DNA from: Aquitalea aquatica
GTDB lineage: Bacteria > Pseudomonadota > Gammaproteobacteria > Burkholderiales > Chromobacteriaceae
DNA: 64,000 nucleotides
Assembly (NCBI RefSeq): GCF_013911085.1
Contig: NZ_JACERN010000042.1
Location: 124,001-188,000 of the forward strand
Direction of reading: 5' to 3'
This document shows positions 8,469 through 17,786 of the stretch, in pieces (positions within the stretch are counted from its first letter, which is position 1; every line of letters starts with the position of its first letter). A program made the translations under genes and the position numbers. Below the pieces are notes generated by a model. That model did no database searches and was not told the DNA's origin. It worked only from the letters and a program-made list of their open reading frames with translations.

Positions 8469-8498
8469 AGCCCTGAGCAATCAGGGCTTTTTCTTTTT
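8469..8498 (+). terminator. Rho-independent terminator
   Basis: AGCCCTGA (8469-8476), a GCAA loop and TCAGGGCT (8481-8488) form a perfect 8-bp stem followed by a T-rich run. It lies 19 bases after the glycine-zipper stop. Confidence 0.92.
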
Positions 8499-8672
8499 GC
8501 GCAGCGCATGCACATTTTTACTAGTGTTGATAAGCGGCACGGTCATCTGTTGTTTTCCAGGTGATGGCCTGGCCATGCACTGATCTCTGGTCAGTTGGCA
8601 GAGCCTGGCTCACACTCTCGCTCCGCTGGGTGATGGCTGTCGCTTACCGCTGTCTGGATGACGATAAAGTGG

Positions 8673-8716
8673 TTGCCTGTCGGGCTTGCTGTTCCTTATA
8701 ATTGATTAGCAATCAA
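8673..8716 (+). promoter_or_regulatory. Promoter with overlapping MarR-type operator
   Basis: TTGCCT (8673-8678) and TATAAT (8697-8702) are separated by 18 bases. TTGATT-AGC-AATCAA (8702-8716) is a perfect inverted repeat that begins in the -10 box and covers the expected transcription start. A repressor bound here would block initiation, so autorepression by the adjacent MarR protein is likely. It also means a start codon at 8702 is impossible. Confidence 0.7.
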
Positions 8717-8737
8717 ATCATTCACATGCGAAGCATT

Positions 8738-9223
8738 ATGAACAGTGTAGATTTACTACGGCTTGGCATCACCAGTGCCATCATGCACGCCGGGCGCAAA
8801 TGGCGGCATATTTCACAGGATGTGGTGTTTGGTCATGGCCTGACCGCGCCTTGTGCCACGGCGCTGATTTTCATCGGCCGCCTGGGCGAGGGCATCAACC
8901 AGATCGCGCTGGCCGAGGAAATCGGCATCGAAGGACCATCGCTGGTGCGGGTGATCGACCAGCTGGCTGCAGATGGCCTGGTACGGCGTGAGAAAGGCAA
9001 GGAAGACCGTCGCTCCAATACCTTGTGGTTCACCGAGTCGGGCAGGGCACTGACAGCCAGGATAGAGGCCGAGCTGGTGGCTTTGCGCACGCTGGTATTC
9101 AAGGATGTGACACCGGCTGATCTGGAAGCCACCTTGCGGGTGTTCGCGGCGGTGGAGTCCGCCTATCAGCGGCCGGGACTGGTGGCCGAACTGGCAGCCA
9201 TGGCTGGCCAGGCACGCACATGA
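8738..9223 (+). CDS. MarR-family transcriptional regulator
   Basis: The 161-residue protein has a winged-helix domain: helix-turn-helix around GINQIALAEEIGIEGPSLVR, then a wing with RREKGKEDRRSN. It resembles the SlyA/MarR type that senses phenolic compounds. ATG 8738 is chosen because the frame upstream runs into the promoter at 8702; ATG 8726 is an alternative, and GAAG at 8730-8733 is a weak ribosome-binding site. It is the first gene of a five-gene efflux operon, overlapping the pump gene as ATGA. It is the likely repressor acting at the palindrome at 8702-8716. Confidence 0.88.
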   Translation: MNSVDLLRLGITSAIMHAGRKWRHISQDVVFGHGLTAPCATALIFIGRLGEGINQIALAEEIGIEGPSLVRVIDQLAADGLVRREKGKEDRRSNTLWFTESGRALTARIEAELVALRTLVFKDVTPADLEATLRVFAAVESAYQRPGLVAELAAMAGQART

Positions 9224-11289
9224 CGCTGCCGGGCTGGCGTGACTGGCTGTTTTCGGCCAAGGCCTTTGCTGCAGCCATGCTGGCGCTGTACCTGGCCATG
9301 GCGCTGGAGCTGCCGCGGCCATATTGGGCCATGGCCACGGTGTATGTGGTATCGCATCCGCTGACCGGGGCCACCCGCTCCAAGGCGGTATACCGTATTG
9401 GCGGCACCTTGATCGGAGCATCGGCCGCCGTCATTCTCATGCCGCTGTTTGTCAATGCGCCCACCCTGCTAAGCCTAGTGGTGGCGCTGTGGACGGGCAC
9501 GCTGCTAAGCGTCTCGCTGCTGGATCGCACCCCGCGCAGCTATCTGTTCATGTTGTCGGCCTATACGCTACCGATGATTGCCTTGCCGGCGCTGAACAGT
9601 CCGGAAGGCATTTTCGATCTGGCACTGGCGCGCAGCGAGGAAATCCTGGTGGGCATCCTGTGCGCCAGCGTAGTGTCAGCGCTGGTGTGGCCGGGCAAGG
9701 TGGCGCCCATTTTCAGCGCGCGTATTGGCAGTTGGCTGGGTGATGCCCGCGACTGGGCTTGCGAGCTGCTGCAGCAGAGTGATGCCGCCAGCCAGCCCGC
9801 ACATGCCAGCCGCCACAAGCTGGCGGCGGATATCCTGGCGCTGGATCAGTTCATCTCTCACTTGTCTTACGACACCACCAGTTTTGCCATGGTGAAAAAC
9901 GCCCGCGAACTGCGCGGCCGCATGAGCATGCTGTTGCCGATTTTGTCGTCGCTGACCGAAACCAAGCAGGCATTGCTGCGCCAGCAAAACGGTGTGCCCA
10001 GCGGGCTGAGCGAGCTGATGCACGAGGTGGCACGCTGGATGGCCAGCCCTGATCTGGCCCATCTTCGTCGCGAAGCACCCTTGCTGCAACGGCGTCTGGC
10101 AACATTGAAACAGCAGATCGCCAGCGGCGACAGCTGGCAGGCACTGCTGATTGCCCACGGGCTGGCGCGTTTGCAATCGCTGATCAACCTGTGGCTGGAC
10201 TGCCGCTTATTGCAGCAACTGATCGCCGAAGAGCATCCTACTTTCCAGTGGAAAGCGGCTTATCGTCATTGGCCGGTGGGCGGCACGGCGCGCCATTACG
10301 ATTACGGCATGATGGCGTTTTCCTCGCTGCAGGCTTCTGCTGCCATATTCCTGGCATCCCAGTTGTGGATTCAGCTGGGCTGGACCGATGGTTCCGGTGC
10401 CGTGATCATGGTGGCCATTGCCTCCTGCTTCTTTGCCGCGCTGGACGAGCCCGCGCCGATGATGCGCACCTTCCTGATCTGGGCGCTGGTCAGCATCGTG
10501 CTGACTACCGTGCTCTTGTTCATGGTGATTCCCGCGGCCTATACCTTTGAAATGCTGGTGGCGATGCTGGCTGTCCCGTTCTTGCTGGTAGGGACGCTGT
10601 TTACCCGGCCGCAATTCACCATGATTGCCATGATGCTGACGGTGAATACCGCCACCTTTCTCAGCCTGCAAGGCGCTTACGATACTGACTTCACCGCCTT
10701 CTTCAATGGCAACGTGGCTACCGTGGTGGGCGTGTCGTTTGCGCTGCTGTTCAGTCTGCTGGTTCGTCCCTTTGGCATCGAGCTGGCCATCCGTCGGCTG
10801 CGTCGTGCCAGCTGGCATGACCTGGCCGAAACCTCGGCGGGCCGCCGCCTGGAGGATTATTCCCAGCTCACCGCACGTATGCTGGACCGGCTGGGCCTGC
10901 TGATTCCACGGCTGGCCGCCAGTGGCCACGACCAGTTGCCACAAGTATTCAATGAGTTGCGCGCCGGCTTCAGTGTGTTGCATCTGCAGCGGGATGAAAA
11001 TGCCCAGGCCGGCCCCGCCGGGGTGGCGGTGCAGCAGGTGCTGGACGAAGTCCAGCGGCATTACCGCCAGGCGCTGCAGCAGCGACAGCAGCCACAGGCC
11101 GATGTCCGCCTGTTACAGCGTATCGATGCCGCGCTTAATCAGCTGCTGGCAAGCGGCCGCCGTAGTGATCATCACCTGCTCACCGTGCTGAACGCCCTGG
11201 TTGAATTGCGCATTACCCTGTTTCCGGCTGCCGGCAACTATGCCATGGCAGCCAGCTCACCCTTGCCTGCAGGAGGCTCGACGCCGTGA
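9220..11289 (+). CDS. FUSC/AaeB-like aromatic acid efflux permease
   Basis: The 689-residue inner-membrane protein has the FUSC layout: an N-terminal block of about six membrane helices (residues about 10-160), a cytoplasmic domain, a second block of helices (about 365-510) and a C-terminal cytoplasmic domain. AaeB and related proteins export aromatic carboxylic acids or fusaric acid with a membrane-fusion partner. The downstream DUF1656, HlyD and outer-membrane genes form the matching tripartite system, and a MarR gene leads it, so export of a toxic aromatic compound is the likely role. Exact substrate unknown. The overlap downstream is GTGA. Confidence 0.88.
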   Translation: MTLPGWRDWLFSAKAFAAAMLALYLAMALELPRPYWAMATVYVVSHPLTGATRSKAVYRIGGTLIGASAAVILMPLFVNAPTLLSLVVALWTGTLLSVSLLDRTPRSYLFMLSAYTLPMIALPALNSPEGIFDLALARSEEILVGILCASVVSALVWPGKVAPIFSARIGSWLGDARDWACELLQQSDAASQPAHASRHKLAADILALDQFISHLSYDTTSFAMVKNARELRGRMSMLLPILSSLTETKQALLRQQNGVPSGLSELMHEVARWMASPDLAHLRREAPLLQRRLATLKQQIASGDSWQALLIAHGLARLQSLINLWLDCRLLQQLIAEEHPTFQWKAAYRHWPVGGTARHYDYGMMAFSSLQASAAIFLASQLWIQLGWTDGSGAVIMVAIASCFFAALDEPAPMMRTFLIWALVSIVLTTVLLFMVIPAAYTFEMLVAMLAVPFLLVGTLFTRPQFTMIAMMLTVNTATFLSLQGAYDTDFTAFFNGNVATVVGVSFALLFSLLVRPFGIELAIRRLRRASWHDLAETSAGRRLEDYSQLTARMLDRLGLLIPRLAASGHDQLPQVFNELRAGFSVLHLQRDENAQAGPAGVAVQQVLDEVQRHYRQALQQRQQPQADVRLLQRIDAALNQLLASGRRSDHHLLTVLNALVELRITLFPAAGNYAMAASSPLPAGGSTP

Positions 11290-11489
11290 TCGGTGAAATC
11301 GAAATCTACGGGGTGTATTTCCCCAGCCTGCTGATCCTGATGGTGCTGGCCTTTGGCGTTACCGCCGGCCTGCGCATTCTTTTGGGTCAGCTGGGCTTCT
11401 ACAAACTGGTATGGCACCGTTCTTTGATGAACTTTGCCTTGTATGTGATTGTGCTCGGCGGTTTCGTCGTGCTGACTCGCGGATGGTAA
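11286..11489 (+). CDS. DUF1656 small membrane protein (AaeX-like)
   Basis: This 67-residue protein starts with GTG at 11286, overlapping the permease stop. It has two hydrophobic segments (about residues 12-32 and 48-64) and begins MIGEIEIYGVYFP, typical of the DUF1656/AaeX family that accompanies FUSC permeases and HlyD proteins. Its function in the pump is not established. Its TAA stop overlaps the next ATG. Confidence 0.85.
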   Translation: MIGEIEIYGVYFPSLLILMVLAFGVTAGLRILLGQLGFYKLVWHRSLMNFALYVIVLGGFVVLTRGW

Positions 11490-12373
11490 TGATGAAAAAG
11501 CTGATAGGTAAAGCAGGGCCGGTGGTGCTGACCCTGATCGTGGTGGTGGCGGCCGTGCTGGTGGGGCGCTACCTGTGGGATTACTACACCAATGCGCCGT
11601 GGACGCGGGACGGCCATATCCGTGCCGACGTGGTGCAGATCGCCCCGGATGTGTCCGGGCTGATTACCGAGGTGAAAGTCACTGACAACCAGCTGGTGAA
11701 GCGCGGCCAGGTGTTGTTTGTCATCGACCGCGCCCGCTACGCACTGGCACTCAAGCAGGCCGAAGCCGCACTGGCACAGCAGAGCGCCGGGCTGCTGCAG
11801 GCAAAACGCGAGGCCGCGCGCAACCGTGGCCTGAGTGATCTGGTAGCCAGAGAAAACATCGAGCAGAGCGAAGCCCGTGTGCAACAGGATGAGGCCAGTG
11901 TCGCCGCCGCCGCAACTGCGGTGGAAGTGGCGCGGCTCAATTTGCAGCGCACGGTAGTGAGCAGCCCGGTGGATGGTTATCTCAACGACCGCACCCCACG
12001 GGTGGGCGATTATGTCAGTACCGGCAAGCCAGTGTTATCGATGGTGGACGCCCATTCCTTCCATGTGGATGGTTATTTCGAAGAAACCAAGATGAACCGG
12101 GTACAGGTCAATCAGCCGGTGGAGATCCAGATCATGGGCGAGACGCACAAGCTGCGCGGCCATGTGCAGAGCATTGCTGCCGGCATCGAAGATCGTGACC
12201 GCAGCAACGGCGCCACCTTGCTGCCCAATGTTAACCCTACCTTCAACTGGGTGCGGCTGGCCCAGCGCATTCCGGTGCGCATTACCCTGGATGAAGTCCC
12301 GGCCGACTTCCGCATGATCGCCGGGCGCACCGCCACCGTGGCCGTGGTGGCCGGCAAGGGAGGCCAGCAGTGA
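11489..12373 (+). CDS. HlyD-family periplasmic adaptor (AaeA-like)
   Basis: From ATG 11489, overlapping the DUF1656 stop, the protein has 294 residues; ATG 11483 and 11492 are alternatives. There is one N-terminal membrane anchor (about residues 8-28), then NAPWTRDGHIRADVV, the biotinyl-lipoyl-like half motif of membrane-fusion proteins, a coiled-coil hairpin (about 85-140) and a beta-barrel part. It links the FUSC permease to the outer-membrane protein encoded next. The gene overlaps its downstream neighbour as GTGA. Confidence 0.88.
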   Translation: MMKKLIGKAGPVVLTLIVVVAAVLVGRYLWDYYTNAPWTRDGHIRADVVQIAPDVSGLITEVKVTDNQLVKRGQVLFVIDRARYALALKQAEAALAQQSAGLLQAKREAARNRGLSDLVARENIEQSEARVQQDEASVAAAATAVEVARLNLQRTVVSSPVDGYLNDRTPRVGDYVSTGKPVLSMVDAHSFHVDGYFEETKMNRVQVNQPVEIQIMGETHKLRGHVQSIAAGIEDRDRSNGATLLPNVNPTFNWVRLAQRIPVRITLDEVPADFRMIAGRTATVAVVAGKGGQQ

Positions 12374-13812
12374 GCCGTCTTTATCCTGCCAGCCTGCTGC
12401 TGGTGCTGACTACGCTGGCTGGCTGCACCACCGTGGGCCCGGATTACCAGCTGCCGGCCAATTCCGCCATGCAACGTCAGGCAGCACAGGGCCGCTTTGC
12501 CAATGCCGATGGCCGGCTAAGCTCCAGCCAGCCAGTTGCCCCACGCTGGTGGCAGCTCTACCACGACCCGGTGCTGAACCAGCTGGTGGAGCAGGCGCAA
12601 CAGGCCAATACCGATTTGCGCGCTGCCACGGCCAATCTGCAAAAGGCCTTGGCGGTGGCGAGCGAAGTCAGTGCCGAGGCCGGCCCGCATGCAGCGCTGG
12701 CGGCGTCGGCCGAGCGGGCGCGCATCTCCGGCCAAAGCATGTTGCTGGACGTGCCGTTACCGGTGAGCAATCTGGGTGACGAGGGCATCCGTGTGGCTTA
12801 CCAGCTCGACTTGTTTGGCAAGCTCAGACGCGGCGACGAGGCTGCCGAAGCCAATAGTGAAGCCAGTGCCGCCGCCCGCGATCTGGCCCGCATCACCGTC
12901 ACCGCCGAAACCGTGCGCAGTTATCTGCAGATATGCTCGGCCAATCATGGCTATCAGGTATTGCAGCGGCAGTCTGCCTTGCAGCAGAAACAGCTGGAAC
13001 TGACGCGCCGCCTGGCCAGTGCCGGCCGGCTCACCGCCACCGATGTGCTGCGCGCCCAAGCCCAGGCCGACAGCGTAGCGGCCGGCCTGCCGGCCTATCA
13101 GGCCCAACGCGACGCTGCGCGTTACCGTCTGGCCATGCTGCTGGGGCAAACCCCGGCTGAAACCCTGCCACCTGCAGCACTGTCCTGCGCGCAGGAGCCA
13201 CAGCTGGCGCAAGCCATTCCGGTAGGTGATGGCCGGACCTTGCTGGCGCGGCGGCCGGATGTGAAGCAGGCCGAGCGCAAACTGGCGCAATCCAGCGCCA
13301 TGATAGGCGTGGCTACTGCCGAGCTGTATCCCAGCATTACTTTGGGGGCATCGGCTGGTTTTACCGGCTTACTCGAAGATGTTGGACAGCGTTCCACCCA
13401 GCGTTTCGGCTATGGTCCGCTGATCAGCTGGACCATTCCCGACAGCGGCGCACGCGCCAGGGTGACGGCTGCCAAGGCCGATAATGCGGCGGCACTGGCG
13501 CACTTCGATGGCGTGGTGCTCAATGCCCTGCGCGAGGTGGAAACCAGCCTCAGCCTGTATGGCAAGGATTTGCAGCGGCTGGCTTTGCTGCGCACGGCGC
13601 GTGACAGTGCCAGCCAGGCCGCCGCGCAGAATCGCCGGCTGTATCAGGCAGGGCGCTCTCCCTATTTGTCCAGCCTGGATGCCGATCGCACTCTGGTCAG
13701 TAACGAAATGGCCGTGGCCAGCGCGGAAAGCCAGCTGGCACAGGATCAGGTCAATCTGTTCCTGGCGCTGGGCGGCGGCTGGGAAGAGGGCAAGCCCCAG
13801 GCTGCTCACTAG
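12370..13812 (+). CDS. Outer-membrane efflux lipoprotein (NodT/OprM-like)
   Basis: The 480-residue protein starts with GTG 12370. It carries a lipobox (LTTLAGC) with Cys at about residue 19, followed by TTVGPDYQLP, the classic start of NodT-family channel proteins. Two OEP repeats follow, with coiled-coil helices and a second-half motif ELYPSITLGASAGF. It forms the outer-membrane tunnel of the MarR-controlled tripartite pump and is the last gene of that operon. Confidence 0.9.
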   Translation: MSRLYPASLLLVLTTLAGCTTVGPDYQLPANSAMQRQAAQGRFANADGRLSSSQPVAPRWWQLYHDPVLNQLVEQAQQANTDLRAATANLQKALAVASEVSAEAGPHAALAASAERARISGQSMLLDVPLPVSNLGDEGIRVAYQLDLFGKLRRGDEAAEANSEASAAARDLARITVTAETVRSYLQICSANHGYQVLQRQSALQQKQLELTRRLASAGRLTATDVLRAQAQADSVAAGLPAYQAQRDAARYRLAMLLGQTPAETLPPAALSCAQEPQLAQAIPVGDGRTLLARRPDVKQAERKLAQSSAMIGVATAELYPSITLGASAGFTGLLEDVGQRSTQRFGYGPLISWTIPDSGARARVTAAKADNAAALAHFDGVVLNALREVETSLSLYGKDLQRLALLRTARDSASQAAAQNRRLYQAGRSPYLSSLDADRTLVSNEMAVASAESQLAQDQVNLFLALGGGWEEGKPQAAH

Positions 13813-13821
13813 GCCACAAAG

Positions 13822-13874
13822 ACAAGCCCGGCTTGGAGACTGTTAATGCCGCAGGTCACCTTGACCGGGCTTGT
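13822..13874 (+). terminator. Long-loop hairpin, probable operon terminator
   Basis: ACAAGCCCGG (13822-13831) pairs with CCGGGCTTGT (13865-13874) to give a 10-bp stem with a 33-base loop, ten bases after the efflux operon. The T-run after it is short, so termination strength is uncertain. Confidence 0.5.
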
Positions 13875-14037
13875 TTGCGAGATTTTCGCTGGCAGCCCAG
13901 GCCACAGCTGCACACGGCCCAGACCTTGTGGATGCAAGATGCTGGCAATTAATGCCAGATGGGTGTGATTTCTGTTGTGCCGGCTTGGTCACGCGTATAG
14001 CATCTGCCATCGCCGTCTTTCGTCCGGAATCCCTGCC

Positions 14038-15216
14038 ATGTCCGCACCTGCCAGCGTTCCCGTGTTGTTGCCGGTTTTTCTGGTGACCGATATTTTGTGC
14101 GCCTGCATCCTGGTACAGCTACTGGCCCTGCGTAAGGCCGGGGTGGCGGGCACCCGCAGCTGGATCGCTGCCAACATCGCCATGGTGGCCTACCTGCCGG
14201 CACTGGGCCTGCGCACCGTGCTGCCACTGGTGTTCAGCGTGGTGCTCAGCAATGGCTTGGGCCTGCTTGCCGCCAGCCTGTTCTATATTGGTTGCGCCCG
14301 TTTCCTGGGTCGGCCCAGCTATGGCCGCTGCTGGCTGGCATTGATACTCTGCGCCCTTGGCGGCCTGCTGTGGTTCACCCTGGTGACGGATGTGATCCGG
14401 CTGCGCGTCATCATCGCCTCGGGCGGTATTGCCGTGGTGTTTGTTGCCACCGCTTATCTGCTGTGCCGTCACCGTCCGGCTGGTCATGGGGTAGCGGTGT
14501 ACTGGCTGGGGGCGTTTTGCAGCATGGCCACGGCCTTGCTGCATACTGCGCGCGCCATCTATTACGGTGCTGGTTTGGGCAATCTGTCCGACCTGTTTGC
14601 CAATACTCCGGCCAATGTGATCTCGATGAGTCTCACCGCCGCGCTGGTTCCCGGCCTGTCCATGCTGGCGGCAGCCATGGTGCAGCAACAGTTGCTGAGT
14701 GATGCCACCTGGCGTGCCGAGCGCGATGGCATGACCGGCACCCTAACCCGGCAAAGTTTCGAGTCGCGCATCGTGGCCGACCTGCAGCGGGCCACCATCA
14801 CCGGCGATGCCTTTTGTTTTGTGCTGGCGGATCTGGACTTCTTCAAGCGCATCAACGACAACCATGGCCACCAGACCGGTGATCGGGTGCTGGTGGCTTT
14901 TACCGAGCTGATTCGCCAGCATGTGCGTGCTGCGGACTATATCGGTCGCATGGGTGGCGAAGAGTTCGGCATTGCGCTACCGGCCACACCACCGGCCGAG
15001 GCCATGCGCGTGGCCGAGCGCCTGCGTCAGGCGGTGGCCGGACAGTGCATCGTTACCGATAGCGGCAGCCTGCGCTACAGCGTCAGCATGGGCCTGGCCA
15101 TGCATGCACAGCGCGAGACCTTTGCCGATTTATACCGCCATGCCGACCAGGCCCTGTATGCGGCCAAGCAGGCCGGGCGCGACCGGGTAGCGGTTTATGC
15201 TCAGGATGCCGCTTGA
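14038..15216 (+). CDS. Membrane diguanylate cyclase (GGDEF)
   Basis: The 392-residue protein starts at ATG 14038; the frame is open from 13975, but the hydrophobic N-terminus begins after 14038. Residues about 8-225 form six or seven membrane helices, a likely sensor region. A GGDEF domain follows, with DGMTGTLTRQSF at its start and the active-site motif GGEEF near residue 306. It should make c-di-GMP from two GTP. No RxxD inhibitory site is evident just upstream of GGEEF. The last 16 bases overlap the 3' end of bluB on the other strand. Confidence 0.88.
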   Translation: MSAPASVPVLLPVFLVTDILCACILVQLLALRKAGVAGTRSWIAANIAMVAYLPALGLRTVLPLVFSVVLSNGLGLLAASLFYIGCARFLGRPSYGRCWLALILCALGGLLWFTLVTDVIRLRVIIASGGIAVVFVATAYLLCRHRPAGHGVAVYWLGAFCSMATALLHTARAIYYGAGLGNLSDLFANTPANVISMSLTAALVPGLSMLAAAMVQQQLLSDATWRAERDGMTGTLTRQSFESRIVADLQRATITGDAFCFVLADLDFFKRINDNHGHQTGDRVLVAFTELIRQHVRAADYIGRMGGEEFGIALPATPPAEAMRVAERLRQAVAGQCIVTDSGSLRYSVSMGLAMHAQRETFADLYRHADQALYAAKQAGRDRVAVYAQDAA

Positions 15217-15863
15217 GCGGCACTGAGCGGACTCCAGCCGTTTTCAAACACCAGCTCAGCCAGGTTTTGTCGCTGCGCCCAGTTTTCCTGTTCCAGCATG
15301 GGCTTGTCGTAAAAAGCCTCGACATGGCCGATGCACAGGATGGCCACCGCCTTGGCCTCGGTCGGCAGGCCCAGCAGTGCGCCCAGCCGCTGCGGGTCGA
15401 ATAGCGATACCCAGCCCAGGCCAATGCCTTCGGCGCGGGCGGCCAGCCACATGTTCTGGATGGCGCAGGCAATCGAGCAGATATCCATTTCCGGCAGGGT
15501 GCGGCGGCCAAATACATGGCGTTCGCGCCCATCCATCAGTGCGGCTACCAGCACCTCGCCACAGTCGAGAATGCCCTCCACCTTCAGCTTCATGAACTCT
15601 TCTTCCCGCTGGCCCAGTGCCTTGGCGGTGGCTACCCTTTCCACTTCCACCTCGGCATGCAGTTGCTGGCGCAGGGCGGTGTCCGTAATGCGGATGAAGC
15701 GCCAGGGCTGCATGAAACCCACGCTGGGAGCCAGGTGTGCGGCCTGCAGCAGGCGTTGCAGCAGGGCCGGGTCCACCGGGTCCGGCTTGAAGTGGCGCAT
15801 GTCGCGCCGTTCGCGGATGGCGCGGTAGACGGCGTCGATGTCGGCTTGGGGATAGGCATTCAT
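15201..15863 (-). CDS. bluB: 5,6-dimethylbenzimidazole synthase BluB
   Basis: The 220-residue protein matches the BluB branch of the nitroreductase fold: RRDMRHFKPDPV near the N-terminus, APSVGFMQPWRFI (FMN contact) at about 46-58, and EGIGLGWVSLFDP near 155. BluB breaks reduced FMN with O2 to give DMB, the lower ligand of cobalamin. It is the last gene of a B12 group and overlaps cobB as ATGA. Because it needs O2, its presence implies DMB-cobalamin is made aerobically, although the corrin-ring enzymes here are of the anaerobic type. Confidence 0.93.
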   Translation of the reverse strand: MNAYPQADIDAVYRAIRERRDMRHFKPDPVDPALLQRLLQAAHLAPSVGFMQPWRFIRITDTALRQQLHAEVEVERVATAKALGQREEEFMKLKVEGILDCGEVLVAALMDGRERHVFGRRTLPEMDICSIACAIQNMWLAARAEGIGLGWVSLFDPQRLGALLGLPTEAKAVAILCIGHVEAFYDKPMLEQENWAQRQNLAELVFENGWSPLSAAQAAS

Positions 15864-17152
15864 GGCAGGAACAATCTGGTGCAGGCCGCAGGGTTGGACG
15901 GGAAGTAAAGATGCAGATAACTGGCCAGCAGGCTGCCGTGGCGGTATACCGCCTCGCCCGGCCCGCTACCGGTAGCGCGGCTGGCATGGGTGAGCGGGGT
16001 GATGGGCGTATCCAGGCTGGAATAGTGAAAAGTGTGGCCACGCAGCACTGCGCCATCCAGTTGCAGTTGTTGCAGACCCAGCGCGCTCAGGCGGCTATTC
16101 AGCCGGGCATGCCCGGGCAACAGGCCCAGCATCTGTCCGCTTTGACCCTGTTTGTCGGTCAGGCTGTCCAGCAAATACAGCATGCCGCCACATTCGGCAT
16201 GCAGCGGTTTGCCTGCTGCCACGTGAGCATGCAGGCTGGCGCGGCTGCTCTCTGCACCGGTCAGTGCGGCCAGATGCAGTTCCGGGTAACCACCGGGCAG
16301 CCAGACTGCATCGCAGTCCGGCAGGGCATCGTCGGCCAGTGGCGAGAAGTAATGCAGCTCGGCTCCCATTGCCTGTAGCGTCTGGATATTGGCCGGGTAG
16401 ATGAAGCTGAAGGCGGTATCGCGGGCGATGGCGATGCGCACGCCGTCCAGCAGCCGTGGCAGGCTGGGTGCCGTGGCAGGCTGGAAGGCCACTGCGGGTG
16501 GCAGATCGGCCAGACGGGTGGTGGCCAGCTGGGCGGCGGCGCGCTCCAGCCGTGCTTCCAGATCGTCCACTTCCTGCGCCTGAACCAGGCCCAGATGGCG
16601 CTCCGGCAGGCCCATGTCCTGCTGGCGCATCACCGCGCCCAGATAATTGAGGCTGGCGGGCAGGGCGGCGGTGAGCATTTCTGCATGACGGGCTGATGCC
16701 ACCTGATTGGCCAGCACACCATAAAACGGCAGGCCGGGGCGGAAGGTGGCCAGACCATGCGCCACCGCGGCAAAGGTTTGCGCCATGCCGGCCGCGTCGA
16801 TGATGGCGGCCACCGGCACGCCGAACAGCTGGGCCAGGTCGGCACTGCTGGGGGTGCCATCGAACAGGCCCATGCTGCCTTCGATCAGGATCAGGTCGGC
16901 CTCGGTGGCTGCGGCATACAGGCGCTGGCGGCAGTCGTCCTCGCCATTCATCCACAAATCCAGCGCATACACGGTGTGGCCGCTGGCCTGTTCCAGCACA
17001 TAGGGGTCGAGAAAATCCGGCCCGGTTTTGAATACGCGCACCTGTCGACCCTGCTGGCGGTGGTAGCGCGCCAGGCCTGCCGTCAGTGTCGTTTTGCCCT
17101 GATGCGAAGCCGGGGCGCTGATGAACAGCGCCGGGCAGTGGCGGATGGCCAT
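15860..17152 (-). CDS. cobB: Cobyrinic acid a,c-diamide synthase
   Basis: The 430-residue protein has an N-terminal P-loop/dethiobiotin-synthase-like domain (SAPASHQGKTTLTAGLARYH) and a C-terminal class-I glutamine amidotransferase domain with nucleophile Cys in HAECGGMLYL. The motif WLPGGYPELH lies between them. It amidates the a and c side chains of (cobalt) cobyrinic acid using glutamine and ATP. In gene names it is CobB (aerobic) or CbiA (anaerobic). It sits between cobO and bluB with a one-base gap and a four-base overlap. Confidence 0.93.
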   Translation of the reverse strand: MAIRHCPALFISAPASHQGKTTLTAGLARYHRQQGRQVRVFKTGPDFLDPYVLEQASGHTVYALDLWMNGEDDCRQRLYAAATEADLILIEGSMGLFDGTPSSADLAQLFGVPVAAIIDAAGMAQTFAAVAHGLATFRPGLPFYGVLANQVASARHAEMLTAALPASLNYLGAVMRQQDMGLPERHLGLVQAQEVDDLEARLERAAAQLATTRLADLPPAVAFQPATAPSLPRLLDGVRIAIARDTAFSFIYPANIQTLQAMGAELHYFSPLADDALPDCDAVWLPGGYPELHLAALTGAESSRASLHAHVAAGKPLHAECGGMLYLLDSLTDKQGQSGQMLGLLPGHARLNSRLSALGLQQLQLDGAVLRGHTFHYSSLDTPITPLTHASRATGSGPGEAVYRHGSLLASYLHLYFPSNPAACTRLFLP

Positions 17153-17153
17153 G

Positions 17154-17756
17154 TCAGAACTCCACGCCCTGTTGCGCCTTGATGCCCTGTTCGCGGAAGG
17201 GGTGCTTGACCAGTTTCATCTCGGTGACCAGATCGGCCGCATCAATCAGCGCCTGCGGCGCATGGCGGCCGGTAATCACCACATGCAGATTGGCCGGGCG
17301 AGCCGCCAGCGCCGCCAGTACCTCGTCCAGCGGCAGGTAGTCGTATTTCAGCACGATGTTCAGCTCGTCCAGGATCAGCATGTCGTAGTCGCCGCTGTTC
17401 AGCATTTCCAGTGCGGCCTCCCAGCCCTGGCGCGCGGTGGTGATGTCGGCCTCGCGGTTCTGGGTGTTCCAGGTATAGCCCTCGCCCATGGTGAGGAAAT
17501 GGCAGTTGTCGAAGCGGCTGAACAGATCGCGCTCGGCGGTGTGCAGCGCGCCCTTGATGAACTGCACCACACCCAGCTGCATGCCGTGGCCGATAATACG
17601 CAGGCCCATGCCGAAGGCGGCACTGCTCTTGCCCTTGCCGGTGCCAGTGTGGACGATGAGCAAGCCTTTTTCCTTGGTGGCGGCGGCTTTTTTCTTTTCA
17701 AAGCCGGCCTTGCGCTTTTCCACCATGCGCTGGTGGGCGGCGGCGTCGGTTTTCAT
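17154..17756 (-). CDS. cobO: Corrinoid adenosyltransferase (CobO/BtuR family)
   Basis: The 200-residue protein carries the P-loop VHTGTGKGKSSAAFG and the family segment LLILDELNIVLKYDYL. It transfers the adenosyl group of ATP to cob(I)yrinic acid a,c-diamide or other corrinoids. The N-terminal 25 residues are Lys-rich (KRKAGFEKKKAAATKEK), as usual in this family. It lies immediately before cobB in the transcript. Confidence 0.93.
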   Translation of the reverse strand: MKTDAAAHQRMVEKRKAGFEKKKAAATKEKGLLIVHTGTGKGKSSAAFGMGLRIIGHGMQLGVVQFIKGALHTAERDLFSRFDNCHFLTMGEGYTWNTQNREADITTARQGWEAALEMLNSGDYDMLILDELNIVLKYDYLPLDEVLAALAARPANLHVVITGRHAPQALIDAADLVTEMKLVKHPFREQGIKAQQGVEF

Positions 17757-17786
17757 GGTCTTGTCCTTGTCTGATCAGGCTGGCGC

